Assembly: GCA_028284625.1 (NCBI GenBank)
Contig: JANQRH010000009.1
Location: forward strand, 186,001-250,000
From: Afifellaceae bacterium
GTDB taxonomy: Bacteria > Pseudomonadota > Alphaproteobacteria > Rhizobiales > Afifellaceae
Direction: 5' to 3'
DNA: 64,000 nt
Part shown: piece by piece, positions 9,010 to 17,675 of the stretch
How positions within the stretch are numbered: the first letter of the stretch is position 1
Layout: each line of letters opens with the position of its first letter
Notes under the pieces: generated by a model
Seen by the model: only the letters and a program-made list of their open reading frames with translations
The model's database searches: none
Told to the model about the DNA's origin: nothing
Program-made: the position numbers and the translations under genes

Positions 9010-9924
9010 TCAGCTCCGCTTCAGTTTCGGGTCGAGCGCGTCGCGCAGTCCGTCGCCGACCAGGTTGATCGCCAGCACCGTGATGAGGATCGCGAGGCCG
9101 GGAAAGGTCACCACCCACCAGGCCCGCAGGATGAACTCGCGCGCCTCGGCAAGCATGGTGCCCCATTCCGGCGTCGGAGGTTGTGCGCCCATACCGAGAA
9201 AGCCGAGCGCGGCAGCGTCGAGGATGGCGGAGGAGAAAGAAAGTGTGGCCTGCACGATGAGCGGCGCGAGGCAGTTGGGCAGGATCGTGCGCACCATGAG
9301 CCGTAGCGGCCCGGCGCCAACGACCCGCGAGGAGACCACATAGTCCTTGGTCTTTTCCGCCATGACGGAGGCACGCGTCAGCCGAACGAAATGCGGCTGG
9401 TAGACGAGCGCGATGGCGATCATGGCGTTGATCAGGCCCGGCCCGAGCACGGCGACAAGGACAAGCGCCAGAAGAAGCGAGGGAAAGGCGAGGATCACAT
9501 CCATGATCCGCATGATCACGATGTCGATCCAGCCGCGGAAATATCCGGCGATCAGCCCGACCGTGATGCCGACGGCCAGAGCGCCGATGACCACGACCAC
9601 GCCGATAAACAGCGAAAAGCGCGCGCCATAGATCAGACGTGAGAGCATGTCGCGGCCGACCGGATCGGTGCCAAGCAGATAGGTCGTGCTTCCGCCTTCC
9701 TGCCAGAAGGGGGGCAGCAGAAGCGCGTCGCGATTTTGAATGACCGGATCGTGCGGGGCGATGAGCGGCGCAAGAATTGCAACGACGACCAATGCGATGA
9801 AGACGAAGAGCCCGACGACCGCGCCTTTGTTCTCGGAGAAATAGTACCAGAACTCAGCGAGCATGGCGCGCGATGCGCTCCGTTGTTGGGAGCCGCTGTT
9901 GCTGAAATCGTCTGCGCTGGACAC
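9010..9924 (-). CDS. Peptide/nickel-type ABC transporter permease, DppC-like
   Basis: The 304-residue permease has an N-terminal cytoplasmic tail, a first membrane segment (AVVGLFVFIALVVVAILAPL), and the OppC N-terminal domain motif LLGTDPVGRDMLSRL. The EAA-type loop (LGFLGMGAQPPTPEWGTML) that contacts the ATPase lies near the C-terminus. Order and spacing match a standard dpp-like operon: 9 bases after the DppB-like gene and 45 before the DppD-like gene. Confidence 0.92.
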   Translation of the reverse strand: MSSADDFSNSGSQQRSASRAMLAEFWYYFSENKGAVVGLFVFIALVVVAILAPLIAPHDPVIQNRDALLLPPFWQEGGSTTYLLGTDPVGRDMLSRLIYGARFSLFIGVVVVIGALAVGITVGLIAGYFRGWIDIVIMRIMDVILAFPSLLLALVLVAVLGPGLINAMIAIALVYQPHFVRLTRASVMAEKTKDYVVSSRVVGAGPLRLMVRTILPNCLAPLIVQATLSFSSAILDAAALGFLGMGAQPPTPEWGTMLAEAREFILRAWWVVTFPGLAILITVLAINLVGDGLRDALDPKLKRS

Positions 9925-9933
9925 CGGCCCGCC

Positions 9934-10941
9934 TCAGTTGCGCCTAATGCGCGGATTGATCAATCCGTAGAGGAGGTCGACCCCCAGATTGACCAGCATG
10001 ATGAGCGTGGCGATCAGCACAAGCCCGCCTTGCACGACCGTGTAGTCGCGCCGGAAAACGGAATCGACCATCCATTTGCCGATGCCCGGCCAGGAGAAGA
10101 TGGATTCCGTCAGGATGGCGCCGGCCATCAGCACGCCGACTTGGAGACCGATGGTCGTCACCACCGGGATCAGGGCATTGCGCAACGCGTGCAGGCCGAT
10201 GACGCGCCACGGCGGCAGGCCCTTGGCGCGCGCGGTGCGGACATAATCTTCACCCAGCACTTCCAACATGGCGGAGCGCGTCTGTCGTGCAATGACGGCG
10301 AGCGGGATGGTTCCCAGCACGATCGTCGGCAAAATGAGATGACTGACGGCCGACCGAAACGCGCCCTCCTGTCCCGACAGGAGCGAGTCGATCAGCATGA
10401 AGCCGGTGACCGGCGGGAAGAAGTAAAGAAAGGAGATGCGACCGGAGACGGGCGTCCATCCGAGCGCGCCGGAGAAGAGAATGATGAGGAGCAGGCCCCA
10501 CCAAAAGATCGGCATTGAAAAGCCGACGAGGGCGGTCCCCATGATGCTTTGGTCGATGATGGAGCCGCGCTTCACCGCAGCCAGCATGCCGGCCGGTATG
10601 CCGAGAAGCGCGGCGAAGACGATGGCGCAGAACGAGAGCTCCAGCGTTGCCGGGAAGCGTGAGAAGAACTCCTCAAGGACCGCGCGTTTGGTGACGATCG
10701 ACTCGCCGAAATCGCCGGTGAGCAAGCCGACGAGATAGTCGAAATATTGCACGAAAATCGGCCGATCGAAGCCGTAGGCCTGCCGCAGTTCGGCGTAGCG
10801 CTCCTCCGAAATGCCGCGCTCGCCGGCGATCAGCAGGATCGGATCGCCGGGAAGCAGGCGGATGAACGCAAACGCGATGATGGAGACCCCGATGAAGGTC
10901 GGGATCAGCACGATCACGCGGCTGAAGAGGAAGCGGAGCAT
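9934..10941 (-). CDS. Peptide/nickel-type ABC transporter permease, DppB-like
   Basis: The 335-residue membrane protein begins with the OppB/DppB N-terminal segment (IVLIPTFIGVSIIAFAFIRL, then LPGDPI). It has six predicted membrane spans and contains the permease signature region around VLGEDYVRTARAKGLPPW, the cytoplasmic coupling loop. It is the first permease of the importer. A perfect 12-base stem-loop separates it from the upstream binding-protein gene. Confidence 0.92.
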   Translation of the reverse strand: MLRFLFSRVIVLIPTFIGVSIIAFAFIRLLPGDPILLIAGERGISEERYAELRQAYGFDRPIFVQYFDYLVGLLTGDFGESIVTKRAVLEEFFSRFPATLELSFCAIVFAALLGIPAGMLAAVKRGSIIDQSIMGTALVGFSMPIFWWGLLLIILFSGALGWTPVSGRISFLYFFPPVTGFMLIDSLLSGQEGAFRSAVSHLILPTIVLGTIPLAVIARQTRSAMLEVLGEDYVRTARAKGLPPWRVIGLHALRNALIPVVTTIGLQVGVLMAGAILTESIFSWPGIGKWMVDSVFRRDYTVVQGGLVLIATLIMLVNLGVDLLYGLINPRIRRN

Positions 10942-10954
10942 CCAGCGGAAAGGT

Positions 10955-10989
10955 TCGGGGCGGCCCTTTGTCTATTGGGGCCGCCCCGA
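10955..10989 (-). terminator. Intercistronic stem-loop between binding-protein and permease genes
   Basis: Perfect 12-base arms TCGGGGCGGCCC (10955-10966) and GGGCCGCCCCGA (10978-10989) enclose an 11-base loop, in the 59-base gap after the solute-binding-protein stop and before the DppB-like start. No run of T follows on the minus strand. It therefore fits a partial terminator or 3'-end stabiliser, a known way to make more binding protein than membrane components. Confidence 0.6.
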
Positions 10990-11000
10990 TTGTGCTTTGG

Positions 11001-12602
11001 CTATTCGGTCAGATCGACGCCGTCGAACTGGTGAATGCCGAGCGGATCCATGACGTAGCCGGTCACGTTGGCGCGCATCGGCATGTGCACGACCGAATGC
11101 GCGATGGTGGCCCACGGCGCCTCACGCTTGAAGACTTCCTGTGCCTCCTTGTAGAGAGCGGCGCGCTCTTCCTGAGAGCCCAAGGTCTTGGCCTCCAGGA
11201 GAAGGGCGTTGAACTCCTCGTTGCACCATTGGGCACGATTGGCGCCGCCGACGCCATCGCAGCCGAGCAGCGCGAGGAAGTTGTCGGGATCGCCGTTGTC
11301 ACCCGTCCAGCCGAGAAGCACCGCACCGTCGCGGTCCAGCGCCTTGGAGCGGTCCAGGTATTCGCCCCACTCGTAGGAGACGATCTCTGCCTCAACGCCT
11401 ATTGCCGCAAAGTCGGCCTGGATAAGTTCGGCCATGCGCCGCGCGTTGGGGTTATACGGACGCTGCACGGGCATCGCCCAGACGTTGATCGACAGGTCCG
11501 ACACGCCGGCATCGGCAAGCATCTTCTTGGCGGCCTCCGGGTCGTACGGGTCGTCCTCAATGTCGTCGTTATAGGACCACATCGTCGGCGGGAGCGGGTT
11601 CTTCGCGGCCTGCCCGGCGCCTTGGAACACAGCGTCGAGAATGGCCTGCTTGTTGATCGCCATGTTGAGCGCCTTGCGCACCATGGGATTATCGAACGGT
11701 GCCTGCTGCGTGTTGTAAGCGAGATAGCCGACGTTCAGGCCTTCCTGCTCCATGACCTGCAGGTCGGGATTGGCCTTCATGCTCTCAACATCCGCCGGAT
11801 TGGGGTAGGGCATGATGTGGCATTCACCGGCGATGAGCTTTTGCTGGCGCACCGCCTGGTCGGTGGTGATGGCAAAGACCAGATCGTCGATCTGCGTCTT
11901 GCCCTTCCAATAATCGGCGAACGCCTTGTAGCGGATCGCGGCATCGGGCTGGTAGGCCACGAACTGGAACGGGCCGGTGCCGATCGGCTGTTGGTTGAAC
12001 TGCTCCTTGTTGCCGGCGGCGTCGAGTTGATCGGCGTATTCCTTCGACAGGATGGAGGCGAAGTCCATCGCCAGGTTGGCGATCATCGGCGCTTCCGGCC
12101 GGCTCAGATTGAACCGCACTGTCATGTCGTCGACCTTCTCGATGGACTCAATCAGGCTCGGCATCGACATGTAGTTGAAGTACTCCCAGCTCGCGCCGTC
12201 CACGTACTGGTGGTAGGGATTCTCCGCGTCGCGCTGGCGCTCAAAGGAGAAGATCACGTCGTCGGCGTTGAAGTCGCGCGTCGGGGTGAAATAGTCGGTG
12301 GCATGAAACTTCACGCCGGAGCGCAGCTTGAACGTATAGGTCAGGCCGTCGTCTGAGATCTCCCAGCTCTCGGCAAGCGCCGGCTCGACCTCGGTGGTGC
12401 CGCGTACGAACTCCACAAGCCGATTGTAGAGCGGCCTTGACGAGGCGTCGAACGTCGTCCCGGCCGTATAGAGCGCGGTGTCGAAGCCTTCCGGGCTGCC
12501 TTCAGAACAATAGACAAGCGTCTTGGCCGATGCGCCGAAGGCCGCCATCGCGGCTAGGCTGACACCGAGAAGCGCCGCCTTCATTGTGCGTCCGAGAACC
12601 AT
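11001..12602 (-). CDS. ABC transporter family-5 solute-binding protein, DppA-like
   Basis: This 533-residue exported protein has a signal peptide (MKAALLGVSLAAMAAFG, cut near ASAK) followed by a SBP_bac_5 fold. Recognisable family segments are LAESWEISDDGLTYTFKLR near residue 90 and FNADDVIFSFERQ near 130. The ATG at 12602 has GGGAGG six bases upstream; the frame extends to 12812 but that extension is low-complexity. It delivers peptide-like ligands to the downstream DppBCDF-type importer. The mature protein is clearly paralogous to the binding protein encoded at 23247-24842. The ligand is not determinable, but the absence of a lipobox suggests a free periplasmic protein. Confidence 0.92.
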   Translation of the reverse strand: MVLGRTMKAALLGVSLAAMAAFGASAKTLVYCSEGSPEGFDTALYTAGTTFDASSRPLYNRLVEFVRGTTEVEPALAESWEISDDGLTYTFKLRSGVKFHATDYFTPTRDFNADDVIFSFERQRDAENPYHQYVDGASWEYFNYMSMPSLIESIEKVDDMTVRFNLSRPEAPMIANLAMDFASILSKEYADQLDAAGNKEQFNQQPIGTGPFQFVAYQPDAAIRYKAFADYWKGKTQIDDLVFAITTDQAVRQQKLIAGECHIMPYPNPADVESMKANPDLQVMEQEGLNVGYLAYNTQQAPFDNPMVRKALNMAINKQAILDAVFQGAGQAAKNPLPPTMWSYNDDIEDDPYDPEAAKKMLADAGVSDLSINVWAMPVQRPYNPNARRMAELIQADFAAIGVEAEIVSYEWGEYLDRSKALDRDGAVLLGWTGDNGDPDNFLALLGCDGVGGANRAQWCNEEFNALLLEAKTLGSQEERAALYKEAQEVFKREAPWATIAHSVVHMPMRANVTGYVMDPLGIHQFDGVDLTE

Positions 12603-12714
12603 CGTGAACCTCCCAAAGATAAACTGAGCGCACGCCGACGGCGCCGCCCATCTCGGCGTAGGTAACGACGGAATCGAAGCGGAAATCAACCAGGGAAGGC
12701 TTGGCCTGCGGCCG

Positions 12715-12852
12715 CTAGCGCTGAAGCGCCGCCAGGATGACGATGCCAAGGCCGGCCTGGGTCTTCGGGCCGGCGGTATCGGCGCTCGCCGCGGTCCAGG
12801 CGGTCCCGGCAAGCAAGGTCACGACGCAAAGTCCATAAAGTGTGCGGTACAT
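12715..12852 (-). CDS. Small exported protein, 45 aa
   Basis: A short frame reads MYRTLYGLCVVTLLAGTAWT as a signal-peptide-like N-terminus, with a probable cleavage after ASA. It continues to a short tail with a second hydrophobic stretch (AGLGIVILAALQ). A GGGGGAG ribosome site lies five to ten bases before the ATG, which is the main support. It lies upstream of the binding-protein gene on the same strand and might be a leader or a tiny secreted/membrane peptide. No family is recognised. Confidence 0.45.
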   Translation of the reverse strand: MYRTLYGLCVVTLLAGTAWTAASADTAGPKTQAGLGIVILAALQR

Positions 12853-13046
12853 GGCTACTCCCCCGCCTCTTGGGGGAAGGGATAGCGCGGGCGGCTTGAA
12901 CGGGTGCTGAGCCCGCCGTTCAGGTGGCGTTCAATTTGGTGAATGGGAGGCACGCCCGGCGCGGTTAAGCAGTTGTTTTGCAACGCACACGGGATTCTAC
13001 CGTGCAGTCGTGCTTGCGGGGAGGAGATACGATTTCAGTGGATGGC

Positions 13047-13123
13047 TGGTCGGAGCGGCAGGATTTGAACCTGCGACCCCCTCGTCCCGAACGAGGTGCG
13101 CTACCAGGCTGCGCTACGCTCCG
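13047..13123 (-). tRNA. tRNA-Pro (anticodon CGG)
   Basis: Read on the minus strand the cloverleaf is complete. Acceptor CGGAGCG pairs with CGCTCCG, the D-arm is GCGCAGCCTGGTAGCGC, and the anticodon stem-loop CCTCGTTCGGGACGAGG carries anticodon CGG for proline CCG. The T-arm contains GGTTCAAATCC, the discriminator is A, and CCA is encoded at 13047-13049. It is transcribed opposite to the nearby Gln tRNA. Confidence 0.95.
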
Positions 13124-13323
13124 CCAAGGCGGCGGATATAAAGCCAGGCCGGCCGGGCTGCAAGCGCGGGTGAGGGCCGCGGCGCGGCCGGTGGGCATGA
13201 TGGGGAGGCCGTTCGCCGCGGGGCCATTGCATCGCAGCCCGTCTCGCCCACATCTCATCCAGGTTCGCTTCATTGCTGCGAAAGGATGATGGGGCTATAT
13301 CCCGCGCGGCCTGGCCGTCGCAT

Positions 13324-13397
13324 TGGGGCGTAGCCAAGTGGTAAGGCAGCGGGTTTTGGTCCCGCGATCCCAGGTTCGAATCCTGGCGCCCCAGCCA
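13324..13397 (+). tRNA. tRNA-Gln (anticodon TTG)
   Basis: Acceptor TGGGGCG pairs with CGCCCCA, the D-arm is GCCAAGTGGTAAGGC, the anticodon loop TTTTGGT gives anticodon TTG (glutamine CAA), and the T-arm contains GGTTCGAATCC. Discriminator G and an encoded CCA at 13395-13397 complete it. The 200 bases between this gene and tRNA-Pro hold no recognisable gene. Confidence 0.95.
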
Positions 13398-13453
13398 TCC
13401 ATCAATCTGGCCCATAAGGCGGTGAAGGCCGCGGAAGGACGACTCGGAAACTC

Positions 13454-14608
13454 ATGGCTACCCCAACGAAGGATCAGGTTCTTACGGCGCTCAAACAGGT
13501 GAAGGGGCCGGACCTTTCCGATGATATCGTCGCGCTCGGCCTTGTGGCCCCCGACGACATCGCCGTGTCGGACGGCAAAGTCATCCTGGCGGTCCGCATT
13601 CCCGCCGAACGGGCGCGGGAGCTGGAGCCCATGCGCCAGGCGGTGGAGAAGGTCGTGGCGGCGGTCCCGGGTGTCTCAAAGGTCACCGTCGCGCTGACGG
13701 CGGAGCGGCGCGCGTCCGCGGCGCCGCCGCCTTCCGGAGCGCCCGGTGCGGCCTCGCCGCCCTCGGGAGCGCCCGGGCCGAGCGGCGGACTGGACGCTGG
13801 CGTGAAGGGCGTCTCCGCTATCATCGCGGTCGCGTCGGGCAAGGGCGGGGTCGGCAAGTCCACCACGGCCGTCAATCTGGCGCTTGGGCTTAAGGCGGGC
13901 GGGCTCAATGTCGGTTTGCTCGACGCGGATATCTACGGCCCCTCCATGCCGCGGCTTCTGAAGATCAGCGGCCGGCCGGAGCCGATCTCAGGGCGCATCC
14001 TCAAGCCCATGGAGAATTACGGTCTCAAGGTCATGTCGATGGGTTTCCTCGTCGACGAGGAGACGCCGATGATCTGGCGTGGGCCGATGGTGATCTCTGC
14101 GCTCACCCAGATGCTGAACGAGGTGCTTTGGGGCCCACTCGATGTGCTCGTCGTCGACATGCCACCGGGCACCGGCGACGCGCAGCTCACCATGGCGCAG
14201 CAGGTGCCGCTGGCTGGCGCGGTGATCGTTTCGACGCCCCAGGACTTGGCCCTGATCGATGCGCGCAAGGGGCTTGCCATGTTTCAGCGCACCGAGGTGC
14301 CCGTCCTCGGCATCGTGGAGAACATGAGCTATTTCCTCTGCCCGCATTGCGGTGAACGGTCGGAGATTTTCGGCCATGGCGGGGCGGAAAGCGAGGCGGC
14401 GCGCATCGGCGTTCCGTTCCTCGGCGGCGTGCCGCTCGATATCGCGGTGCGTGAAACGTCGGATGCGGGCACGCCCGTGGTCGTTTCGGCGCCGGAAAGC
14501 GGCGTGGCGAAGGCCTATCGCGGGATCGCCGATCGCGTGATGGATCGCCTCAAGCAAGAGCGCCAAGCGGCGGGCCGCAAAGCGCCCAAGATCGTGATGG
14601 AGACGTAG
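13454..14608 (+). CDS. apbC: Mrp/NBP35 (ApbC) family Fe-S cluster carrier ATPase
   Basis: The 384-residue protein has an N-terminal MIP18/DUF59 domain (residues about 5-85), a Pro/Ala-rich linker, then a deviant Walker A ATPase starting at residue 127 (ASGKGGVGKST). The CxxC pair that binds a bridging [4Fe-4S] cluster lies in FLCPHCGE, and DMPPGTGDAQL is a family hallmark. Such proteins bind and transfer Fe-S clusters to apoenzymes in the cytoplasm. A GGAAGGA site precedes the ATG. It is monocistronic, right after tRNA-Gln. Confidence 0.92.
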   Translation: MATPTKDQVLTALKQVKGPDLSDDIVALGLVAPDDIAVSDGKVILAVRIPAERARELEPMRQAVEKVVAAVPGVSKVTVALTAERRASAAPPPSGAPGAASPPSGAPGPSGGLDAGVKGVSAIIAVASGKGGVGKSTTAVNLALGLKAGGLNVGLLDADIYGPSMPRLLKISGRPEPISGRILKPMENYGLKVMSMGFLVDEETPMIWRGPMVISALTQMLNEVLWGPLDVLVVDMPPGTGDAQLTMAQQVPLAGAVIVSTPQDLALIDARKGLAMFQRTEVPVLGIVENMSYFLCPHCGERSEIFGHGGAESEAARIGVPFLGGVPLDIAVRETSDAGTPVVVSAPESGVAKAYRGIADRVMDRLKQERQAAGRKAPKIVMET

Positions 14609-14657
14609 CGACCGCGCCGAAGGTCGGTTTGTGAATCGATACGTCGGGAGTGCGTTG

Positions 14658-15062
14658 TCATTGCGCAGCCGCAAGGTGGCCCTTCAGCCAGATGGCCAGG
14701 CAAATCAGAACCACGGTCACGATATGGAAGATCAGCAGCCCGTTGAGTGAGCTCGCCATGCCCGGGCTGACAAACCGTTCGGGAACATCGAGAATCCAGT
14801 TGCGAAATACGGTGTAGAGAACGAGCTGAGTGCCGGCGGCCACGAAGAAAGCGATCAGCCCGATGCGCCAGCCGAGGACGAGGCCAACTACAACGACCAC
14901 ATCAACGACCAGGTAAAACACGTCGAGCGCTTGCCATTTGAACGGGGCCTCGCGCCACGGATAGCCGGACATGCCCAGCATGTTTGCCGCGTGCACAGCC
15001 GCGCCATTCGCGTAGGCCAGCGCGACGAGCCAGAAAATGGCGGTTGGAACGTAAGCCAGCAT
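14658..15062 (-). CDS. Four-helix membrane protein, family not recognised
   Basis: The 134-residue protein is almost entirely hydrophobic, with four predicted membrane helices (AIFWLVALAYANGAAVHAA, FYLVVDVVVVVGLVLGW, IGLIAFFVAAGTQLVLY, GLLIFHIVTVVLICLAIWL) and a short polar C-terminus. It resembles DoxX-like or other small four-helix membrane proteins in size, but no diagnostic motif is visible. It is divergent from the tungstate transporter operon, with which it shares a 146-base promoter region. A functional link to oxyanion uptake is conceivable but unsupported. Confidence 0.65.
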   Translation of the reverse strand: MLAYVPTAIFWLVALAYANGAAVHAANMLGMSGYPWREAPFKWQALDVFYLVVDVVVVVGLVLGWRIGLIAFFVAAGTQLVLYTVFRNWILDVPERFVSPGMASSLNGLLIFHIVTVVLICLAIWLKGHLAAAQ

Positions 15063-15208
15063 CGCGACGATCGGATCAGCAGTGTCGCTTCGGAACGAGC
15101 GGCCAGCCTATCGCCGGAGCCACCCTCAGCATAGGTCGGTGCTTCGTTGTGTCGGTTGGACAATAGCGCTGCGGGGAATAGAGTCCGCCCGCGCCAGGAG
15201 CTAACCCA

Positions 15209-15916
15209 TTGCACGACCTGACAAACGCATTCGCTGAGACCTTCGGGTTGCTCGTCTCGCTTGACGCGGACCTCTTGGAGATCGTCGGCCTGTCCTTGTG
15301 GGTCAGCGGCCTGGCCGTGCTGATCGCCGGGCTGATCGGCGTGCCGCTTGGGGCGCTTGTGGCGATCGCGCGGTTTCCCGGCCGCTGGGCGATCGTGGTG
15401 CTCCTCAATGCGATGATGGGTCTGCCGCCGGTGGTCGTCGGGCTCGCCGTCTATCTTCTCCTGTCGCGCGCCGGGCCGCTCGGCCCCCTCGGCATTCTCT
15501 ACACGCCGACAGCGATGGTCATTGCGCAGGCGATCCTGGTTCTGCCGATCGTGGCGGCGCTGTCGCGCCAGACCATTGAGGACATGAAGCTGGAATATGA
15601 GGACCAGCTGCGCGTGTTCGGCATGGGGCCAAGGGGGATGGTCTCCACCCTGATCTGGGATGCGCGCTACAGCCTCATGACGGCGCTGCTTGCCGGCTTT
15701 GGCCGGGCCGTGGCGGAGGTCGGCGCGGTGATCATCGTCGGTGGCAATATCAATCACGTCACGCGGGTGATGACGACGACGATTGCGCTGGAGACGTCGA
15801 AGGGCAATCTGGCGTTCGCCATGGCGCTCGGTCTTGTGCTGGTGACGATCGTCACCGCGGTTAACGCGCTGGTCTTCAGCCTGCGGCACACGGCGACACG
15901 GTCGGCCTATGCTTGA
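15209..15916 (+). CDS. tupB: Tungstate-type ABC transporter permease
   Basis: The 235-residue permease has about five membrane spans and the binding-protein-dependent transport loop (GRAVAEVGAVIIVGGNINH) that docks on the ATPase. The sequence from MMGLPPVVVGLAVYLLLS onward matches the TupB / WtpB branch of oxyanion permeases. The start is TTG at 15209 with AGGAG eight bases upstream; no in-frame ATG fits. It overlaps the ATPase gene by eight bases. This is the first gene of a tupBCA operon for uptake of tungstate (possibly molybdate) across the inner membrane. Confidence 0.88.
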   Translation: MHDLTNAFAETFGLLVSLDADLLEIVGLSLWVSGLAVLIAGLIGVPLGALVAIARFPGRWAIVVLLNAMMGLPPVVVGLAVYLLLSRAGPLGPLGILYTPTAMVIAQAILVLPIVAALSRQTIEDMKLEYEDQLRVFGMGPRGMVSTLIWDARYSLMTALLAGFGRAVAEVGAVIIVGGNINHVTRVMTTTIALETSKGNLAFAMALGLVLVTIVTAVNALVFSLRHTATRSAYA

Positions 15917-16727
15917 CCGCGGGAACACCTCCGTCGCCGGCCGTCCGATCGCCGATCTCGCCTTTGAGGAGGCTCGGCCCGAGGTCCGCCCCGTGGTCGG
16001 GCAGAACATCAGAATTGCGCGCGACGGGCGCTTGCTTCTTGATGTCGATGAGCTTGTGGTCAGCGGCTCGGGCATGACAGTGCTGATGGGGCCGAACGGT
16101 GCCGGCAAGAGCCTGCTTCTGAGATGCCTCGCCAACCTCGTCGCGCCCGATTCTGGAACCATCACTTGGGGTGGTTGCCAGCCCGACAGGGCGCGTGCGG
16201 CGCGGCTCGGCTTCGTGTTTCAGCGACCGGTGCTTCTCAGGCGCTCGGCTCGCGCCAATATCCGCCACGCCTTACGAGCCGCCGGCGTGTCACGTGGCGA
16301 GGCGGCAGAGCGGGCCGATCAGGCGCTTGCGGCAGCGCGGCTCTCGCATCTGTCGCGCATGCCGGCGCGTCGGCTTTCCGGCGGCGAGCAGCAACGGCTG
16401 GCGCTCGCGCGCGCCATGGCGCTTAGGCCGGAATGCCTTTTCCTCGATGAGCCGACGGTCAATCTCGATCCCGCCTCCGTGGCGGCGATTGAGGCCACAA
16501 TTATCGCCGCCGGCCGCAGCGGCACCAAAGTGCTGTTCGTCACCCACGATTCCGCTCAAGCACGGCGCATCGCCACCGACATCTTGTTCATGCATGACGG
16601 GCAGATCTTGGAGCGCGGGGAGGCGGCACGTTTCTTCGATGCTCCGGGGACCGCCGCGGCGCGCGCCTTCCTTGCCGGCGATCTTGTGGGTGAGCCGGGG
16701 CCCGAACATCGCGTGAGGACGGCGTGA
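15909..16727 (+). CDS. tupC: Tungstate-type ABC transporter ATP-binding protein
   Basis: The 272-residue ATPase has Walker A GPNGAGKSLLL, Q-loop FVFQRPVLLRRS, signature LSGGEQQRLALARAMAL, Walker B CLFLDEPTVNLDP and H-loop FVTHDSAQARR. An unusual N-terminal extension of about 40 residues precedes the first strand of the ABC domain. It is overlapped by the permease gene upstream and by the binding-protein gene downstream (GTGA), so the operon is tightly coupled. No TOBE domain for molybdate is visible, which fits TupC rather than ModC. Confidence 0.88.
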   Translation: MLDRGNTSVAGRPIADLAFEEARPEVRPVVGQNIRIARDGRLLLDVDELVVSGSGMTVLMGPNGAGKSLLLRCLANLVAPDSGTITWGGCQPDRARAARLGFVFQRPVLLRRSARANIRHALRAAGVSRGEAAERADQALAAARLSHLSRMPARRLSGGEQQRLALARAMALRPECLFLDEPTVNLDPASVAAIEATIIAAGRSGTKVLFVTHDSAQARRIATDILFMHDGQILERGEAARFFDAPGTAAARAFLAGDLVGEPGPEHRVRTA

Positions 16728-17554
16728 GCTGCAATGGGCGGCTTGAGGGCTTTGCCATGGCGATCGGCGTTGCGGTGGGATTGATGAGCGTCCCAGCCGC
16801 CGCCGGCGATTTCATCATCATGCAGTCGACGACCTCGACCCAGAATTCCGGTTTGCTCGACGCGATCCTGCCGCTCTTCACGGCGAAGACCAGGACGGAG
16901 GTTCGGGTCGTCGCCGTGGGCACCGGCCAGGCGATCAAGAACGCCGCAAACTGCGATGGCGATGTGCTCCTCGTGCATGCCAAGGACGACGAAGAGGCCT
17001 TTGTCGCTGAGGGCGGCGGCGTGAAGCGCTTCGACGTGATGTACAACGACTTCGTCATTGTCGGGCCTCAGCGTGATCCCGCAAAGATTGCCGGCCGTGA
17101 TGTGGAGCGCGCTTTGCGCATGATTGCCGAAGCGGAAGCGCCGTTCGCATCGCGCGGCGATGAATCCGGTACGCACAAGAAAGAGCGCGCCCTATGGCGC
17201 GACGCCGGCGTCGATCCGGTGGCGGCCTCCGGCGCCTGGTACCGTGAGACGGGGTCGGGCATGGGCGCCACGATCAACATTGCGGTCGGGATGGACGCCT
17301 ATACGCTCGCCGATCGCGCCACATGGATTGCGCATGAGAACAAAGCGGGCCTGCGCGTCCTCGTGGAAGGGGATGACCGGCTCTTCAACCAATATGGCGT
17401 GATCCTGGTCAGCCCTGAGCGCTGCCCGAGTGTGAAGGCTGAAAGGGGCCAGGCGTTTATCGACTGGCTCTTGGGCGAGGGGCAGGCGGCGATCGCCGCC
17501 TACAGGGTCGGCGGGCAGCAGCTTTTCTTCCCCAACGCGGCGGGCTCCATGTAG
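16724..17554 (+). CDS. tupA: Tungstate-binding periplasmic protein
   Basis: The 276-residue binding protein carries a signal peptide (AMAIGVAVGLMSVPAAAG) and immediately after it the TupA hallmark MQSTTSTQNSGLLD. The TTTS-like segment coordinates the oxyanion in characterised TupA proteins. The later region FASRGDESGTHKKE is the second conserved oxyanion-binding element. The start is GTG at 16724, overlapping the tupC stop; an internal ATG at 16757 is an alternative. Binding-protein last, permease first is a common tup order. Tungstate is the best prediction, and molybdate cannot be excluded. Confidence 0.9.
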   Translation: MSCNGRLEGFAMAIGVAVGLMSVPAAAGDFIIMQSTTSTQNSGLLDAILPLFTAKTRTEVRVVAVGTGQAIKNAANCDGDVLLVHAKDDEEAFVAEGGGVKRFDVMYNDFVIVGPQRDPAKIAGRDVERALRMIAEAEAPFASRGDESGTHKKERALWRDAGVDPVAASGAWYRETGSGMGATINIAVGMDAYTLADRATWIAHENKAGLRVLVEGDDRLFNQYGVILVSPERCPSVKAERGQAFIDWLLGEGQAAIAAYRVGGQQLFFPNAAGSM

Positions 17555-17675
17555 CTCTTACGCACCGGATTCCCGTCGATTCGCGCGCCGCGATAAGTAT
17601 GCTCGCCGCCACCCCTTCCAGTTTTCGCCGTGACGCGCGAAAATCCCCCGTTCCTCGATAGGATTGGAGTGGCGA

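Noticed and set aside
10968-12356. 462-codon plus-strand frame opposite the binding-protein gene
   Set aside because: Antisense shadow; the minus strand encodes a complete SBP_bac_5 protein with signal peptide and ribosome site.
13124-13323. Possible small gene between the two tRNAs
   Set aside because: Frames there run through the tRNAs and lack a ribosome site or conserved features.
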